From Echinarachnius parma (Eukaryota; Echinodermata; Echinoidea; Clypeasteroida; Echinarachniidae): DNA of 64,000 nucleotides. The stretch covers positions 1 to 64,000 of the forward strand of contig JBAMJV010003817.1 of assembly GCA_037951105.1 (NCBI GenBank). Reading direction: 5' to 3'. The position numbers were made by a program, and so were the translations under genes. Below, in pieces: positions 21,732 to 33,116 of this stretch. The first letter of the stretch is position 1, and each line of letters starts with the position of its first letter. Under the pieces are notes generated by a model that was not told the origin of the DNA, searched no databases, and was given only the letters and a program-made list of their open reading frames with translations.

Positions 21732-22172
21732 TTAAAGGGTACCACCACCCAAAAATAATAATCTTTTTATAGAAAGGTAACATCTTTAGTATTCCATTCC
21801 TTCAATAAGTTCACAAAAATATGTTTTCAGAAAAAAATATATAATTGGAAAACGCATCACCATTCTCAGCCATGCGGTCATGCGGTCTGAATGCGCAGAC
21901 TATTATGCGAGCCCAGCCAGCGGCGCTCTATGCAGAGCGAACGAATCATCCGGGATTCTATTGACGTACGCGTAAATTGCATTGGCGCACTCGCAAATGC
22001 CTAGCCCGTGTGGAACCACGAGATAGCCGTGGTTCCGTAAGTGGTGGAAAATTAATTGCTTTGTTTATGAATTACACAACCCTTTGCAAAATGTTGGGTA
22101 TCTATTTGATATCACAAAACGGTACCAAAACATATAATAATATGTTGTCCTTTGCCTGGTGGTCCCCTTTAA
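21732..22172 (+). mobile_element. TTAA-ended MITE A2
   Basis: Same ends and interior marks as A1; 441 bp. It sits inside the degenerate CTACCCTGGACAG array, so it arrived after that array formed. Confidence 0.85.
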
Positions 22173-22239
22173 CATTCATTTGCCTACAGTAGTCTACAAA
22201 TGGCGAGCGCCTGGCTAGAAGGTATAGTCTTTGGTATGA

Positions 22240-22306
22240 CCCAGTTAGGGTTCAAACCCGGGACCTCCTGTGCATGAGGCTGACACTCGTAACTGCTAAG
22301 CTACCA
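22240..22306 (-). mobile_element. tRNA-derived SINE head
   Basis: On the minus strand, TAGCTTAGCAG (22303-22293) fits the pol III A box exactly, and GGTTTGAACCC (22258-22248) fits the B box with one mismatch, 34 bp downstream. CAT lies where an anticodon would be, so a Met-type tRNA origin is possible. I could not form a proper acceptor stem, so this is a SINE or tRNA pseudogene and not a working tRNA. Confidence 0.6.
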
Positions 22307-23329
22307 TTCTAAAATTCTAAAATTGAGAGTGGTTAAAAATACTGCCAGGTAAGAAAATGTTGACTTGTCAGGGCAACCTTGACATATTCTACCCTGGACA
22401 GTGGTCAGTATTGAAATGGATGTCCAGGGGCCAAAATCGTGAAAACAATAACATTTGATTTCGCTAAAACACTCTCACAGATAGCTATCCTCAATACACT
22501 ACCTGTAAAAATAGGACACAGCCTTCATAAAATAGGGTAAGAATGTTTTAACAAAAAAGGAAAAAGGCTGTAACGGCTACCATAAAGTCTACCCTGGATA
22601 GCGGCCATTATCAAAATGGGTGTCCAGAGGCCGAGTTCGTAAACAAACTGGACAGTTGAACTGGCATCGTAACACCTTGACTACCAGAACAGGGTGAGTT
22701 GTGTACAAAATGTGTTGGAGATTCACGGGCCTAATTAAAGTTTGTGACTTTATATAATGGTCCTATATATACTGGTAATAAATGCCTGAAATAAAAGAAA
22801 TATACTAACCCTGGACAAACATGATTGTACCCTGGACAGCCTGTGGTCAACGTTGAAATTTGCGATCAGTAGAAAATACTACAGTACACAAACAAATCAG
22901 ACTGGTGCCTACCCACTGTTATGTAATTGGTTAACAAAATCCTGCATCGTTATATAGCTGTTTCATATAAAATATGTCTAGATGGTCATAAAACTGTCCA
23001 GAAAAAAATAAAAACAGGAAGGGAAGATACCTCCATGGCTACCTTGAATAAATAGTTCTACCCTGGACATTGGTCAGTTTAGATCTGATTGAAGCCATAA
23101 TAAATAGGATATTACCCACTTGCACTTAATGTCACTAAATAAAATAAAATAAAAACAAGTTGTTCTCCATAATTTACTTTCACTCAGTTGTCAATATTCT
23201 TTTGGAATCATCAAACTTTTACCAGTTTGTCAATTTGACACTGATAAAAATATAATTGCATCACATCCTACCATTTAAATTTGAACCATTTCAGTTTGAT
23301 CACTCGCACATGCAGGAATTAATTTTATT

Positions 23330-23500
23330 TTTTATTTTAGGGGTTTTTTTTTAGGGGGATTTTTCAATCTGATGGATAACACAAAATATTTCACATAATA
23401 TCCTTACGGTAATTTTAGGGGCTACCTACTGAATTAAGGGGGCTATTTTGAAAATTAGGGGGCAAAATCGCCCTCAGCCCCTGTATATTTCCTACAGACA
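23330..23500 (+). repeat. GGGGCTA-rich dispersed repeat, copy 2
   Basis: Direct-oriented match of 10484-10655 with the same block order, including TCTGATGGATA and GCAAAATCGCCCTCAGCCCC. Confidence 0.65.
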
Positions 23501-23555
23501 GCAGCAATATACACATAATGTAGAACTATGGTCAAATTAACCAGCAAGGAAAGAG

Positions 23556-24022
23556 TTAAAGAGGAACTCTGGATTATCTAGAGCAAACTAATAAGTCAAG
23601 GGAAATACAGAGATGGAGATGGTCATTACAAATTAGGACATACATATTTTCTGTGGTTGAATTATCTATTTCTGCCAGGAACTAGAATTTGTCTCCCCGT
23701 TCAAAGCAGGAATTGATAGAATTTTCAACATTAACACTGTGTACACAATTGACAGCATACATGTACATGTAGGTTGAAAATGTTTGATCGGTCAAAAGTA
23801 GTAAATTTTTACATATTTGATAGTCTCCCAGCCCAGGGAGGCTTTCAAATCCAAACACTTCAATCATCAATATCATAATAATGATAGAGACATTCGGAAA
23901 AACAAAGACTTGCTCCATGCTTTAAATTGGTAATATGAATACAATGAGGTTATGTGAGAACTGCAAGAGTTCTATTAAAGTAAGTTTATGGATTTGACAA
24001 TGATGTTACTAGATACCTTTAA
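23556..24022 (+). mobile_element. TTAA-ended MITE W4, diverged
   Basis: The right end, GACAATGATGTTACTAGATA followed by CCTTTAA, and the AATATGAATACAATGAGGTT block match W1 in orientation. The left end at TTAAAGAGG is tentative. Confidence 0.5.
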
Positions 24023-24212
24023 GCAACTCTCACTTTCTTAATTTGCTCCTCCTCACATTCAACCACTTACAAAATTAGATACAACCAGGCCAAAGTTCAC
24101 TGGCTTGATTCGAATAAAATGTTTCAAACTACAGTATGTGACCACAACTATCACCATAATGTCTAAACCAATCCAAAACAGATTTCTCCAAAGAACTGTC
24201 CTCCACAGGCAA

Positions 24213-24551
24213 TTAAAGAGATACTTCAGTGCTTAATATTCTTTCAGCAGATTTTGTTCTTTTCTTTTTATATAGCGCCTTTCGTTTATCTGAATTCCAC
24301 ATGAGCCTACAGGTAGTACTTTTAATTTAGCTTCTTAAGTTCTTATAAGCGCTACTCGCCTCCCATATGCCTGCATATTTAGTCAATTTAATTCAATTTG
24401 CATTTTGTACGTTGGCCAATGTAAAAAAGTATTTATCGCTCAGAGATTTAAACAAACACTGCTTCACTGTTTCAAAGAAAAATCGAATTTTATCAACCCT
24501 TTGTCAGTTTTTGCATATGTCAACGAAGTTACTATATATAGATCCCTTTAA
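24213..24551 (-). mobile_element. TTAA-ended MITE W3, diverged
   Basis: TTAAAGAGATACTT at the left and GATCCCTTTAA at the right. CATATGTCAACGAAGTTACT matches the W2 right end. The TATAGCGCC string near 24272 may be a later small insertion. Confidence 0.5.
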
Positions 24552-25929
24552 CGTGGAAAAAAAAGTTACCAATGTCCTTTAAGCGTCAAGATGATCCACG
24601 ATTCTCACAGCTTTTGATTCACCCTCCAACAGGAAGTAGAACTGACAGTAAACCTAATGACACATGACATATCCCAGGGTTCCCTTCCCCCGAGGGGATG
24701 GCCTGCTAAAAATAATAATATTCTAGGGAGGCAGAAAATTACGGGGGAAAATTGTGGGGGAATTACTCGTAAGCTCATCACTGCATTGGAATAGATAATT
24801 GTTGCTGCACGATGGATCTCTACAAAGCTGTCATCAAGGGGCGAAGCAAGGATCAACCCGGAACGAGGGGGGGGGGGCTGAGAAGCAGAAAGATACAAAT
24901 GTACACAAATGAAGCGGTCAAGCATTGGTGAAAACAAAATTGGTGTTTTAAAAATATTACTTATTTATATCACAGCCTGACAAGTTTCACTTCGTCCCAC
25001 AAAGGGTGCAGCAAGGGGCACTATGATACCAACAGGAGCCCCCCCCCCCTCCTTTCCCTCGCCCCCTTAGCTCCCCCACAGGCTGTCATCGGCTACTTTG
25101 CCGGGAATCTTCTTCAGTTAAGATCTTCCAAAGATCTATGTCTTTCTGGTTGTGTCATCATCAAACTGGGACTGTCATCATCGCATCCTTATTATGATCG
25201 GAGCGATCCTGGATTAAAAATTAACTAATGGCCTTTTGAAAAGGAACTTGGACAGGACTAAAGTTGTTGTGTGTACACTGTACACGATATCAAATGATGC
25301 GTAATTGTGTACGCACTCTCATATCAGTACCATCTATCTATATGGATAATATCCTTCAAAATCAATGTGAAATTTATCTATGAAAAATGAGTAAGAGCTG
25401 TCCGGCCCCATATGCCTTGCTTTCAATACTGCATGACCTCTACTTTCATTTTCATTTTGTACGGTTTTTGTACAAGTAATTTTGAAGTCAATTTGTAGAA
25501 AAAGTACTTTAGTATTGTAAATGCAAAATAACCTTGTTAAACGTTAATAAGATAAAACACATTTTTTCCCCCCCCTCATATCAAAATCTGTCCCATAACG
25601 TTTAGTAAAAATATTCAGATGCTGATGTTTTAAAAAGGGGGAAAATATATAGACTGCACCGTAAATGGATTAACAAACAGTGCACTGATTTGTACACATT
25701 CTTTTTCAATTTGATATTTTGATTATACAAACAAATTATCTCCCATTTTTACAAGTTTCAGCTTATGAAGTGTTTTTTGTGAAACAGCCTTTAAACTATT
25801 TGTCCCTTTTTCTCATCCAGATGAAAGCCAGAGCATAACTCAATCAAAAAAACTTAGGAATCATCACAGAGCTGTACTAATACTTTTTACATAAATTTGT
25901 AAAATTGGGAATACATGAAAATTGGTGAT
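24552..25929. other. No gene; poly-G and poly-C runs
   Basis: A G run lies at about 24867-24877 and a C run at about 25039-25050, both beside phrases such as GGGGCGAAGCAAGGATCA that suggest decayed members of the poly-G repeat class. The 110-codon minus frame at 24605-24937 has no gene-like character. Confidence 0.4.
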
Positions 25930-26575
25930 CCCTGAGCTCAATTTTACCACCGGGGCGACCATCGGGGCGAGTAAAATTTTGAGCCCTGAAGAATTTATCC
26001 TGACACCAGGACAGCCTATCTATAGACCTATTTCTGGTTTAGGGGTCACAGGAGATATGTTTTTATTGATCCTCTGATGTTCCCTTGTGGTCAAGTGGCC
26101 ATCGGGGACCAGTGCTCATTTTGAGCCCTCAAGAATTGATCCTGACAACAGGTAAGGCCTATATGATCTAGACCTATTTCTGGTAGGGGGTCACTGTCAC
26201 AGGCTAGATGTTTTTATTGATCCCCCGTTGTTCCCTTGTGGTCAGGTGGACATCGGGGGGGGGGGGGGGGGGGGCAGTGTTCATTTCGAGCCCTCAATAA
26301 TTGATCCTGACAACAGGTAGGCCTATATGATCAGGGCCCCGTTGCAGAAAGAGATACAATTGATTGTAAGTTGGAATTAATCGTAAGTCAGATCACGTGT
26401 TCTAGATGCGCAAATTTGATTGGTTGAAACGCGTAAATTTTCTGACTTACGATCAATCGTAACTTACAATCGATTGTATCTCTTTCTGCAACGGGGCCCT
26501 AGACCTATTTCTGGTAGGGGGTCACAGGCTAGATGTTTTTATTGATCCTGTTGTTCCCTTGTGGTCAGGTGGGAG
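25930..26575 (+). repeat. About 165-bp tandem repeat, three copies
   Basis: GAGCCCT(C/G)AA, ATTGATCCTGACAACAGG, GACCTATTTCTGGT, GGTCACAGG and GTTCCCTTGTGGTCA recur. The third copy holds a G run of about 20 and is split by the MITE at 26333-26500. Confidence 0.75.
26333..26500. mobile_element. GGGCCCC-ended hairpin MITE, copy 2
   Basis: Starts GGGCCCCGTTGCAGAAAGAG and ends with its inverse; 168 bp. The tandem unit it entered reads TATATGATCTAGACC in the copy at about 26160, so the empty site is known. Closely matches 9634-9800. Confidence 0.85.
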
Positions 26576-27610
26576 ATCTCTGAGGAAATTGGGGGGGAAA
26601 TTATTCACACCTTTGCGAGTGCAACCGAAGAGGGTACGTACTAACTTAGACCTTCCTGTACACGTCCCATCGCACTGGCTGGTGGGTCTATTCTATTCCC
26701 AGTGTTATTTTTGTTCCCTCACCACACCAGAGATAGACAGCGAAGGCTCTCTCAGATGTCCCTTTCACACTGACAGTTCTATCATTAAAACTTTTTAGCA
26801 AATTAACGACACATATGGCAGAGTTAAAATTTAGCACTGGCCTCTTGGTCACTAAAAAATAGCTTTGGACCAATGTCATTAACAAAATATTAAAGACTTA
26901 GTAAAGTTTTTCTACCATTTGGGCCTACTAATTCTGGTTTAACTGTCACGAGGCCGGCCAGCAAATTTTGTATATCTTGTAACACTCCGGTATTAAAGTC
27001 TTCATGGAATGCTTAGAAGCAACCCATCCAAGGAGTGGAGGATAAATACAACAAATATACTAAAATAACTTAAATTAGACTGAATTTCTCAAATTCCCCA
27101 AAGTATGATTATGAAAAGGGCACAGCCTCTCTAATCTCTATCGGGGTCCATTAAGTGGAAATCAACCAAGACCAAAGAGGAAGGCAGGTAAGTGGCTTAA
27201 GCCGAGGCATCCCATCATGCAACTTCCGTTGGTTAGCCGCGCTTGACCTGACATCCAAGCAGCTGCGATACCGGTAGCCGTTTGTTTGTATCGAGTTGTC
27301 CATGGGACTTTTTATATGGGGCACTTAGAGTGACTTGCATAAATTGTCTTTTATAGATGTAGTTCAGTTTTGTCATCATTATATGAATTCACAAAATAAT
27401 TTCATTTATAAAACTTTAACAGAATCACTCAAACAATATCTCTTGAATCAAAAGACTAAACAATATTTTCATTGAATCCCTAATAATGCTTTGTATTCTT
27501 TCAATTATTTAAACTGTGTCGGATTAATATAAAGCAAGTTATTACCAATTCAGCATAATCAGCATGGTTGATTGTCATTCATCTTCGTCTGTGAAATATT
27601 TTTAAAGGCT
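26576..27610. other. No gene recognised
   Basis: Mixed composition. A small CpG-bearing stretch lies at about 27225-27300. No splice-bounded frame was found. Confidence 0.4.
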
Positions 27611-27985
27611 TTAAAGGGAGTTAGTAACATTGTCCAAATCCTCAAAATATTTTTTTCATTCTAGCGGTTCCCTCATACCTTGTTGTATTCGTATTAACAA
27701 TAAAATCATGGGACAGGTTTCGTTTTTTCAAATTTCCTTTTCGTTACAAAGATATGTACGATCGAAGTATTCAGATAAGAAAAACTCCGGGCGAGTGTAC
27801 AAAGTGAGTGCAGTGAGTTATTGAATATCACTTTGCATTTTCGCTCATTACTTGGCCATGCAATGTCCATTTGACTTGAAATGTTCACACAATACCCTGT
27901 GGACATATGAGATAACAATAATATACATTGCATCAACCATTCATCACTTTTTGCACATGTCAACAAAGTTACTAGATCCCTTTAA
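27611..27985 (-). mobile_element. TTAA-ended MITE W2
   Basis: Starts TTAAAGGGAGTTAGTAACAT and ends GTTACTAGATCCCTTTAA; 375 bp. It is the uninterrupted counterpart of W1 and shows that AATGTTACT exists once in the native sequence (here as its complement). Two chance frames on opposite strands cross it. Confidence 0.8.
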
Positions 27986-28532
27986 GAGCCAAATTAATGT
28001 TCCATGCCATTTCGTCAGTCAGTTGAAGTGGGGTTGCAATTTTTTTCAGGGGAGCACTGCACGTGAATGACATGTTCAACCGATAGATGACAGTTCTTTG
28101 AATGAGGAACAGGCAGGCTTGGGAAATGAGATTAAGACAAAGGTTCATCAAAGGGCCGTAAAGAGAACAAAGACGGTTCAGATGTGCAGGAAATGTTACC
28201 CAACATACTGTAGGGGTGTTACTTTGACACTAATACTAAAATATAGAGCAAAACCAAAATGACTCCAGTTAAATTTGAAATTGAGAAAAAAAAAAAAATC
28301 AACATTTATAAAAAGGACACAATCCTTTTTGATGTGTTGATAAGAAATTAACTGAACCTAGAAATCTTTTGTAAAGAAATCAAGTGATATAGAGGAAACA
28401 TTTTTTTGTTTCCTTTTTTCAGGAAGGGCTTAACTACTTTCCTTTGAATAATCTTTTGATGACAAAATCATAATACCTTTAAAACAAAAATAGAAGGAAA
28501 GTCCCAAAAGAAAAGTGAAACAACCCTTGATA
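27986..28532. other. AT-rich spacer
   Basis: Nothing recognised apart from short A runs. Confidence 0.4.
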
Positions 28533-29069
28533 TTAAAGGGGTAGTTCAGTTTTGGTATAGGCGCTGCACAAATTTTTTTTTTGTGAGATAATAAAAAACT
28601 GAGTGTAAAATTTGAAAGAGCATACAATTTTAATGACAGCATAAACTTTATTTGATCAAAATCGGTTCAGAAACGGCTGAAATATCAATAAATATATCCG
28701 ATCGGAATATATCTGGGGCCCAGATTTATTCAATGATTTTTGTTTTTAATTTTAAAATGCTTACACTTTTTCAAAGATTTTTAAAAGAGGTTTTAAAATA
28801 GTTGTAGATGATCTCTCTATTTAATCATTATTTCAACAAAACATCACATGCATACTTTTGTATTAAAAATGGTTGAAACCAATGCTTTTTTAGAGAGTGC
28901 CCTCTTGTGTTTTAATTGCTCTTTTTGAATGATATCATAACAGGCTTTTTACTTAGTCGTTATTTTTTCGATTTCGAGCTTGTGGAATTATAATTATTAG
29001 TTTGTAATGTTATTGTGCAGGTTTTGGTTACTAAAGCTCAGCCTTACCAAAACTGTACTACCCCTTTAA
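28533..29069. mobile_element. TTAA-ended MITE, GGTAGTTCAGTTTTGG type
   Basis: Left TTAAAGGGGTAGTTCAGTTT and right AAAACTGTACTACCCCTTTA form about 24-bp inverted ends with TTAA tips. The interior is AT-rich and noncoding; 537 bp. Its end class is close to the A and W families, but the interior is unrelated. Confidence 0.75.
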
Positions 29070-29404
29070 GCTCTGTATTCAAAAATCTTGGGAACTACCT
29101 CTCCCCACCCCCCCCCCCTCCCCACCCCCCCCCAACCTCACCCCATCCCAAAAAAGAAAATGGACTCTGCCTTTGGAAGATCAGTGTTGCACTGAAAGTG
29201 CTATCCAGCTGTGATTGCAAACAGTACATGAAATGATGAGCAAAAATGTTTAGATTTGATTATTCAAAATGTTGGATCCTCACAACTGACAATGTGGATT
29301 AGTCATATGAACGGAACATGAGCATGGTACATGTATATGACGTAACACTATCAGGGACACAACCGCTGAATCGTGGAGAATTCATGATGCAGTGTATGGT
29401 GGGC
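29070..29404. other. Spacer with C-rich tract
   Basis: Interrupted C runs lie at about 29104-29145. Nothing else recognised. Confidence 0.4.
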
Positions 29405-29843
29405 TTAAAGAGAACCATCACTCCAAAATACTATTCTCATAAATGAAAGGTAATATTTTTAGGAGGTAGTCCAATTCCACACCAACAAGTTCAGAAAAAT
29501 AGGTTTCCAGAAAAATTCTGTAATTTGAAAACTCATCATCATACTAAATTATGCATTCATAGGTCTGCAGAAGAAAACTAATCTATTGTCTAGGATGTAC
29601 GCGTTGTCTCCTACAATTGTCTCTATTGTCTCCTAGACGTACGTTTGTATAGAATTGATGCACTTGCAAACGTTTGGCGCTTATGGAACCAAAGGCCCTG
29701 TTAGGTTCTGTATGTTCAGGTGATTAACTGCATTGTTTATGAACTACACAACCCTTTGCAAAGTGTTGGGACAATTATTTAATACCAAATAACGGTACTA
29801 ATCATATAAGCCAGTGTTTTTCTTTGCGCGGTGTCCCCTTTAA
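29405..29843 (+). mobile_element. TTAA-ended MITE A3, diverged
   Basis: Starts TTAAAGAGAACCATCACTCC and ends GTGTCCCCTTTAA. It follows A1 block for block but with many substitutions. It lies only 15 bp upstream of the much better preserved A4. Confidence 0.8.
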
Positions 29844-29858
29844 GACTGATATGGAGCT

Positions 29859-30279
29859 TTAAAGGGTACCACCACCCAAAAATAATATTCTTATAAATGA
29901 AAGGTAACATCTTTAGTATTCCATTCCATCAACAAGTTCACAAAAATATGTTTCCAGAAAAAAATATATAATTGGAAAACGCATCTCCATTCTAAAGCAT
30001 GCGTTCATGGGTCTGAATGTACGAGACTAATTTGTCCAGAGCGAACGAATCGCCCGGGATTCTATTGTCTCCAAACGTAAGCGTGAATAGCATTGGCGCA
30101 CTCGCAAATGTTTGGCCTGTACGGAACCAGGAAATAGTAGTGGTTCCGTAAGTGGTGGAAATTAATTGCTTTGTTTATGAATTACACAACCCTTTGCAAA
30201 ATGTTGGGTATCTATATATCGCAAAACGGTACCAAAACATATAATTATGTGTTATTCTTTGCCTGGTGGTCCCCTTTAA
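29859..30279 (+). mobile_element. TTAA-ended MITE A4
   Basis: Near-identical to A1 over its 421 bp, with the same TTAAAGGGTACCACCACCC start. It is tandem with A3 but clearly younger, so this is two insertions and not a local duplication. Confidence 0.85.
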
Positions 30280-30427
30280 CATTACAAAGCCCAAAACATG
30301 AAACCACCGCTCTCATTCCCCGATGAGGTAAACCAGACATGAAAGGAATCGTTCTCCCACTGAGCTCACGTGACATCTCTATCACCTTTGTCGTAGACAA
30401 TCTTACAGGTAAGACATTAGAAAACCT

Positions 30428-30550
30428 TTGGTGAGAGCAAGAAGGGCATTAAGTCTTGTTTAAGGCTAAATTGATTTATACATACCATCTTTGTGGTTGG
30501 AGCTTCCTCTTTGTGATGCAAAATGTTCAATTATGTCTTATTTTAGGAAT
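30428..30550 (+). repeat. Dispersed repeat shared with 13320-13440
   Basis: GGGCATTAAGTC, GCTAAATTGA, CATACCATCTT and TGTGATGCAAAAT appear in the same order as at 13320. Confidence 0.5.
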
Positions 30551-30699
30551 ATTCATCAAACATGAAATAGAGCTATATTGCGTTTGTGCAAATTATGGCT
30601 TTTTGAATTTAAAAGAGTGATTTTGCCATTAGTACAAAAAGTGACTTAGCACCCTTCTTTTTTCTCAAGCAAAGAAATATTCCCGAGGATATTAACTTC

Positions 30700-30905
30700 G
30701 TTTGCAGACAAGAACAAGTTTTACACAGACAATCGGACAATTAAGAAATTCGAAATACATATTTGAAGATATCATCCATGACGCAGACAAGAAGAACTAA
30801 GAGACATTAGAAATTTAGAACATATTGCATTTCTTTCATTTCAGACAAGAAGAATTAGAAATATAAATTTGATGATATCATTTTCTGTTACAGACAAGAA
30901 CAAGA
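30700..30905 (+). repeat. Degenerate tandem around CAGACAAGAA
   Basis: CAGACAAGAA(C/G)AA occurs at about 30704, 30782, 30842 and 30890, each followed by an AGAAAT and TTTGA(A/T)GATATCAT string. Each start follows a pyrimidine tract plus AG, which mimics splice acceptors, but no conserved frame runs through. Confidence 0.5.
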
Positions 30906-31050
30906 ATAAAATGATGGTATGCCATCAAAAATGTTCAGACAACAAAAGGGACGAGGAACTATGGGGCCAGAGGGTCGATTCTAACACAAGACCAGCCCTA
31001 ATGCAGGGCTCGAAATTAGCACAGGCAGCCTCCCAAACAACCCCAAATAG

Positions 31051-31468
31051 GACCCCGTTTACAGTGCAGGGCCGGGCCGAGCCGCGGCTCGGCTCGGCCT
31101 AAATTGAGGTACTCGCCCCCCCCCCCCAATTTTTTGCGTTTAAAGTGGTGGGCTCGGCCCGGCCGCCCTTTCAATATTTTGTTGTAGTGGCGCTCTGCAT
31201 GTAAAACAAACGATTATTTTGGGGGCGTGCCGGGGTCACAGAACAAAGGCGCGTTATTTGCAATGAATTGTTTTCCCAATTTGGTACCGCATTTGGCCCT
31301 GCGTGCGTTTACAGTGAGAAAAAGCGGGGCCGAGCCACGGCTCGGCCGCGGCCGAGACTACCTCCAGAGCGGGGCCAAATGCGTGGCCACTTTTGGCCCC
31401 GCATTTGGCCTTTTGAGCGTTTACAGTGGAAAAAAGGCCGGGCCGCCTTTTTAGTTGTAAACGGGGTC
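31051..31468. mobile_element. GC-rich MITE with GACCCCGTTTACA ends
   Basis: GACCCCGTTTACAGTG at the left is inverted as TTGTAAACGGGGTC at the right. Internally GCCGAGCCGCGGCTCGGC and GCCGAGCCACGGCTCGGCC are strong GC palindromes, and GCGTTTACAGTG repeats the end motif. Open frames here follow the high GC and are not convincing. Confidence 0.75.
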
Positions 31469-31742
31469 TCAGTTGGTTTGGTGTCGGTTTGGAGGTGTGA
31501 CTGGGTCTTTAGCGAATAGTCAATGAGTTAGAGCCAGTGCCTGTAATCACCTTGGTAATTGTGACTGTGCCGGTTTTGAGCAACTCGGTCATGCAGGTGT
31601 ACATGTGAAGGGTTTAAATGTAACAAAATACAAAAACATATTTTATTAAATTTGAGATAATTGTAATTAGACCAGCTGAAAAGCAATAGAAATAAATAAG
31701 AAAATGTGTGATACTTTTCATTTCAAAGACAATGGCCTGTAT

Positions 31743-31922
31743 TTGTACAAACCATGGTTCAAACAGAGGTTTACATCTATGGAATGCCAATTGTAAACTG
31801 ATGGAGAGAGAATGTAAATTCCTTACTTGTTAACAATGTTGATGGTACACATTCTCTCTCCATCAGTTTACAATTGGCATTCCATAGATGTAAACCTCGG
31901 TTTGAACCATGGTTTGTACAAA
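31743..31922. repeat. Long near-perfect hairpin, arms about 73 bp
   Basis: Arm 31743-31815 pairs with 31849-31922 with about one mismatch beyond the outermost bases; the loop is 33 nt. Arm marks: TACAAACCATGGTTCAAACA, GCCAATTGTAAACTGATGG. The arms are far less diverged than those of any other hairpin in the window. The 117-codon minus frame that crosses it is a by-product. Confidence 0.85.
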
Positions 31923-32084
31923 CCTCCTTTGTGAATAAGGGCCAATATTTTGCAGAGAGACAAGACCAAACATCAAGGTAAACATTAGGGAATTCATGAC
32001 CAAATATGGACATGTATGTAGAAGTAGAACAAATATGACAAATTTTCAAAAATAAAAATTGGGGGGAACAGGAAAATGCATACA

Positions 32085-32318
32085 TGATGACATAAATGGT
32101 ACCCTGGGGTACCAAACGAAAATCCGCCATTTTGTTTTAATTATTTATTTATTTTTTAGGGCTGTACCCTGGGTATAGCGTGCATACAAGCGCCCACTGC
32201 ACTGCATGCACAACGCAATAGCTGCGGTACGGTTGTACTTCGGGTGGACACAAGATGGCGCTACACAACGCGGGATACCGGGGTTCAACGGTACCCCGGG
32301 GTACTGCGTGTGTCATCA
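32085..32318. mobile_element. TGATGACA-ended MITE, copy 2
   Basis: Inverse of 12729-12950: starts TGATGACATAAATGGTACCC and ends GGGGTACTGCGTGTGTCATC. AATCCGCCATTTTG and CAAGATGGCGC lie inside. Confidence 0.75.
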
Positions 32319-33110
32319 TATGACCATGACATTTGGGGATGTGTCCCCAAAATAAACTAGAACATAATTTCAGTAGGGTAGATAAAAATCATAAAAACAG
32401 GCATTTTCGTACAATATCATAAACAAATAATTGTACCGCGGGACTAAAAATAACATTTCCCCATGATAATAGTCTAGTCAGACAAATACAAATATGAATG
32501 ACATCATTATGGCACAATGGAGAGAAAAACAATGAAAATCAAAAGTTGATTCAGGCAACAAACATTCATCAGTAATGACCTGTTTTTGTGGCCCACCATT
32601 AATTATTAAGGGCTAATGGCTAGTACTTATTTCCAGATATGTATGTTTACCAATGGAACATTATGACATGATGATAATTTAAAAAAAACACAATTAAACA
32701 AACAAAAAGTTTCGTTAATAATATCGCTAATGATATTCGTTTGTCTCGCAATGCATGGTCAACAAGGAATCTAAAGATCACGATGTTTCGTGCGCCGCTA
32801 CTATTTCCGCAATGAGTAACATATTTAGCATTAAACAAAAAGTTGTTTAAATTTAAACCCCTTGACTACTGGAACCTGGTGGACTATGTACAAGGTCTAT
32901 GGGGATTTCAGTATCTCGAAGGGAATGGATTGAAGAAAGCCATTCCAAAGTAGTCAAATAGCTATTATGTCAACCGAGGCAGGACGGACATTTGGTCAGA
33001 GAAGTCCTAGGGATAAGATGTTCTTGACCACAATGAACCAATCACATCTTATGTTTGAAATACTTGGTACTTGGTAGTTTATTCCTCCAAAACACTCCAT
33101 AGGAGTTTTA
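32319..33110. other. No gene recognised
   Basis: AT-rich; no repeat or splice-bounded frame seen. Confidence 0.4.
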
Positions 33111-33116
33111 ACTGGA

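Larger units (their letters stand above)
21410..23080 (+). repeat. Degenerate repeat around CTACCCTGGACAG
   Basis: CTACCCTGGACAG or close variants occur at about 21418, 22390, 22590, 22830 and 23052, usually followed by a GGTCAG-like string and GGGTGTCCAGGGG. Spacing is 200-230 bp except across MITE A2, which inflates the first interval. This is an old tandem array. Confidence 0.6.

Noticed and set aside
22240-22306. Functional tRNA gene
   Set aside because: A and B boxes are good but I could not pair an acceptor stem.
30700-30905. Series of small exons after pyrimidine-AG sites
   Set aside because: The acceptor-like sites are copies of one tandem repeat; no shared open frame and no donors in register.
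31777-32130. 117-codon minus-strand frame
   Set aside because: Begins inside the long hairpin and crosses into a MITE; no motif or splice support.
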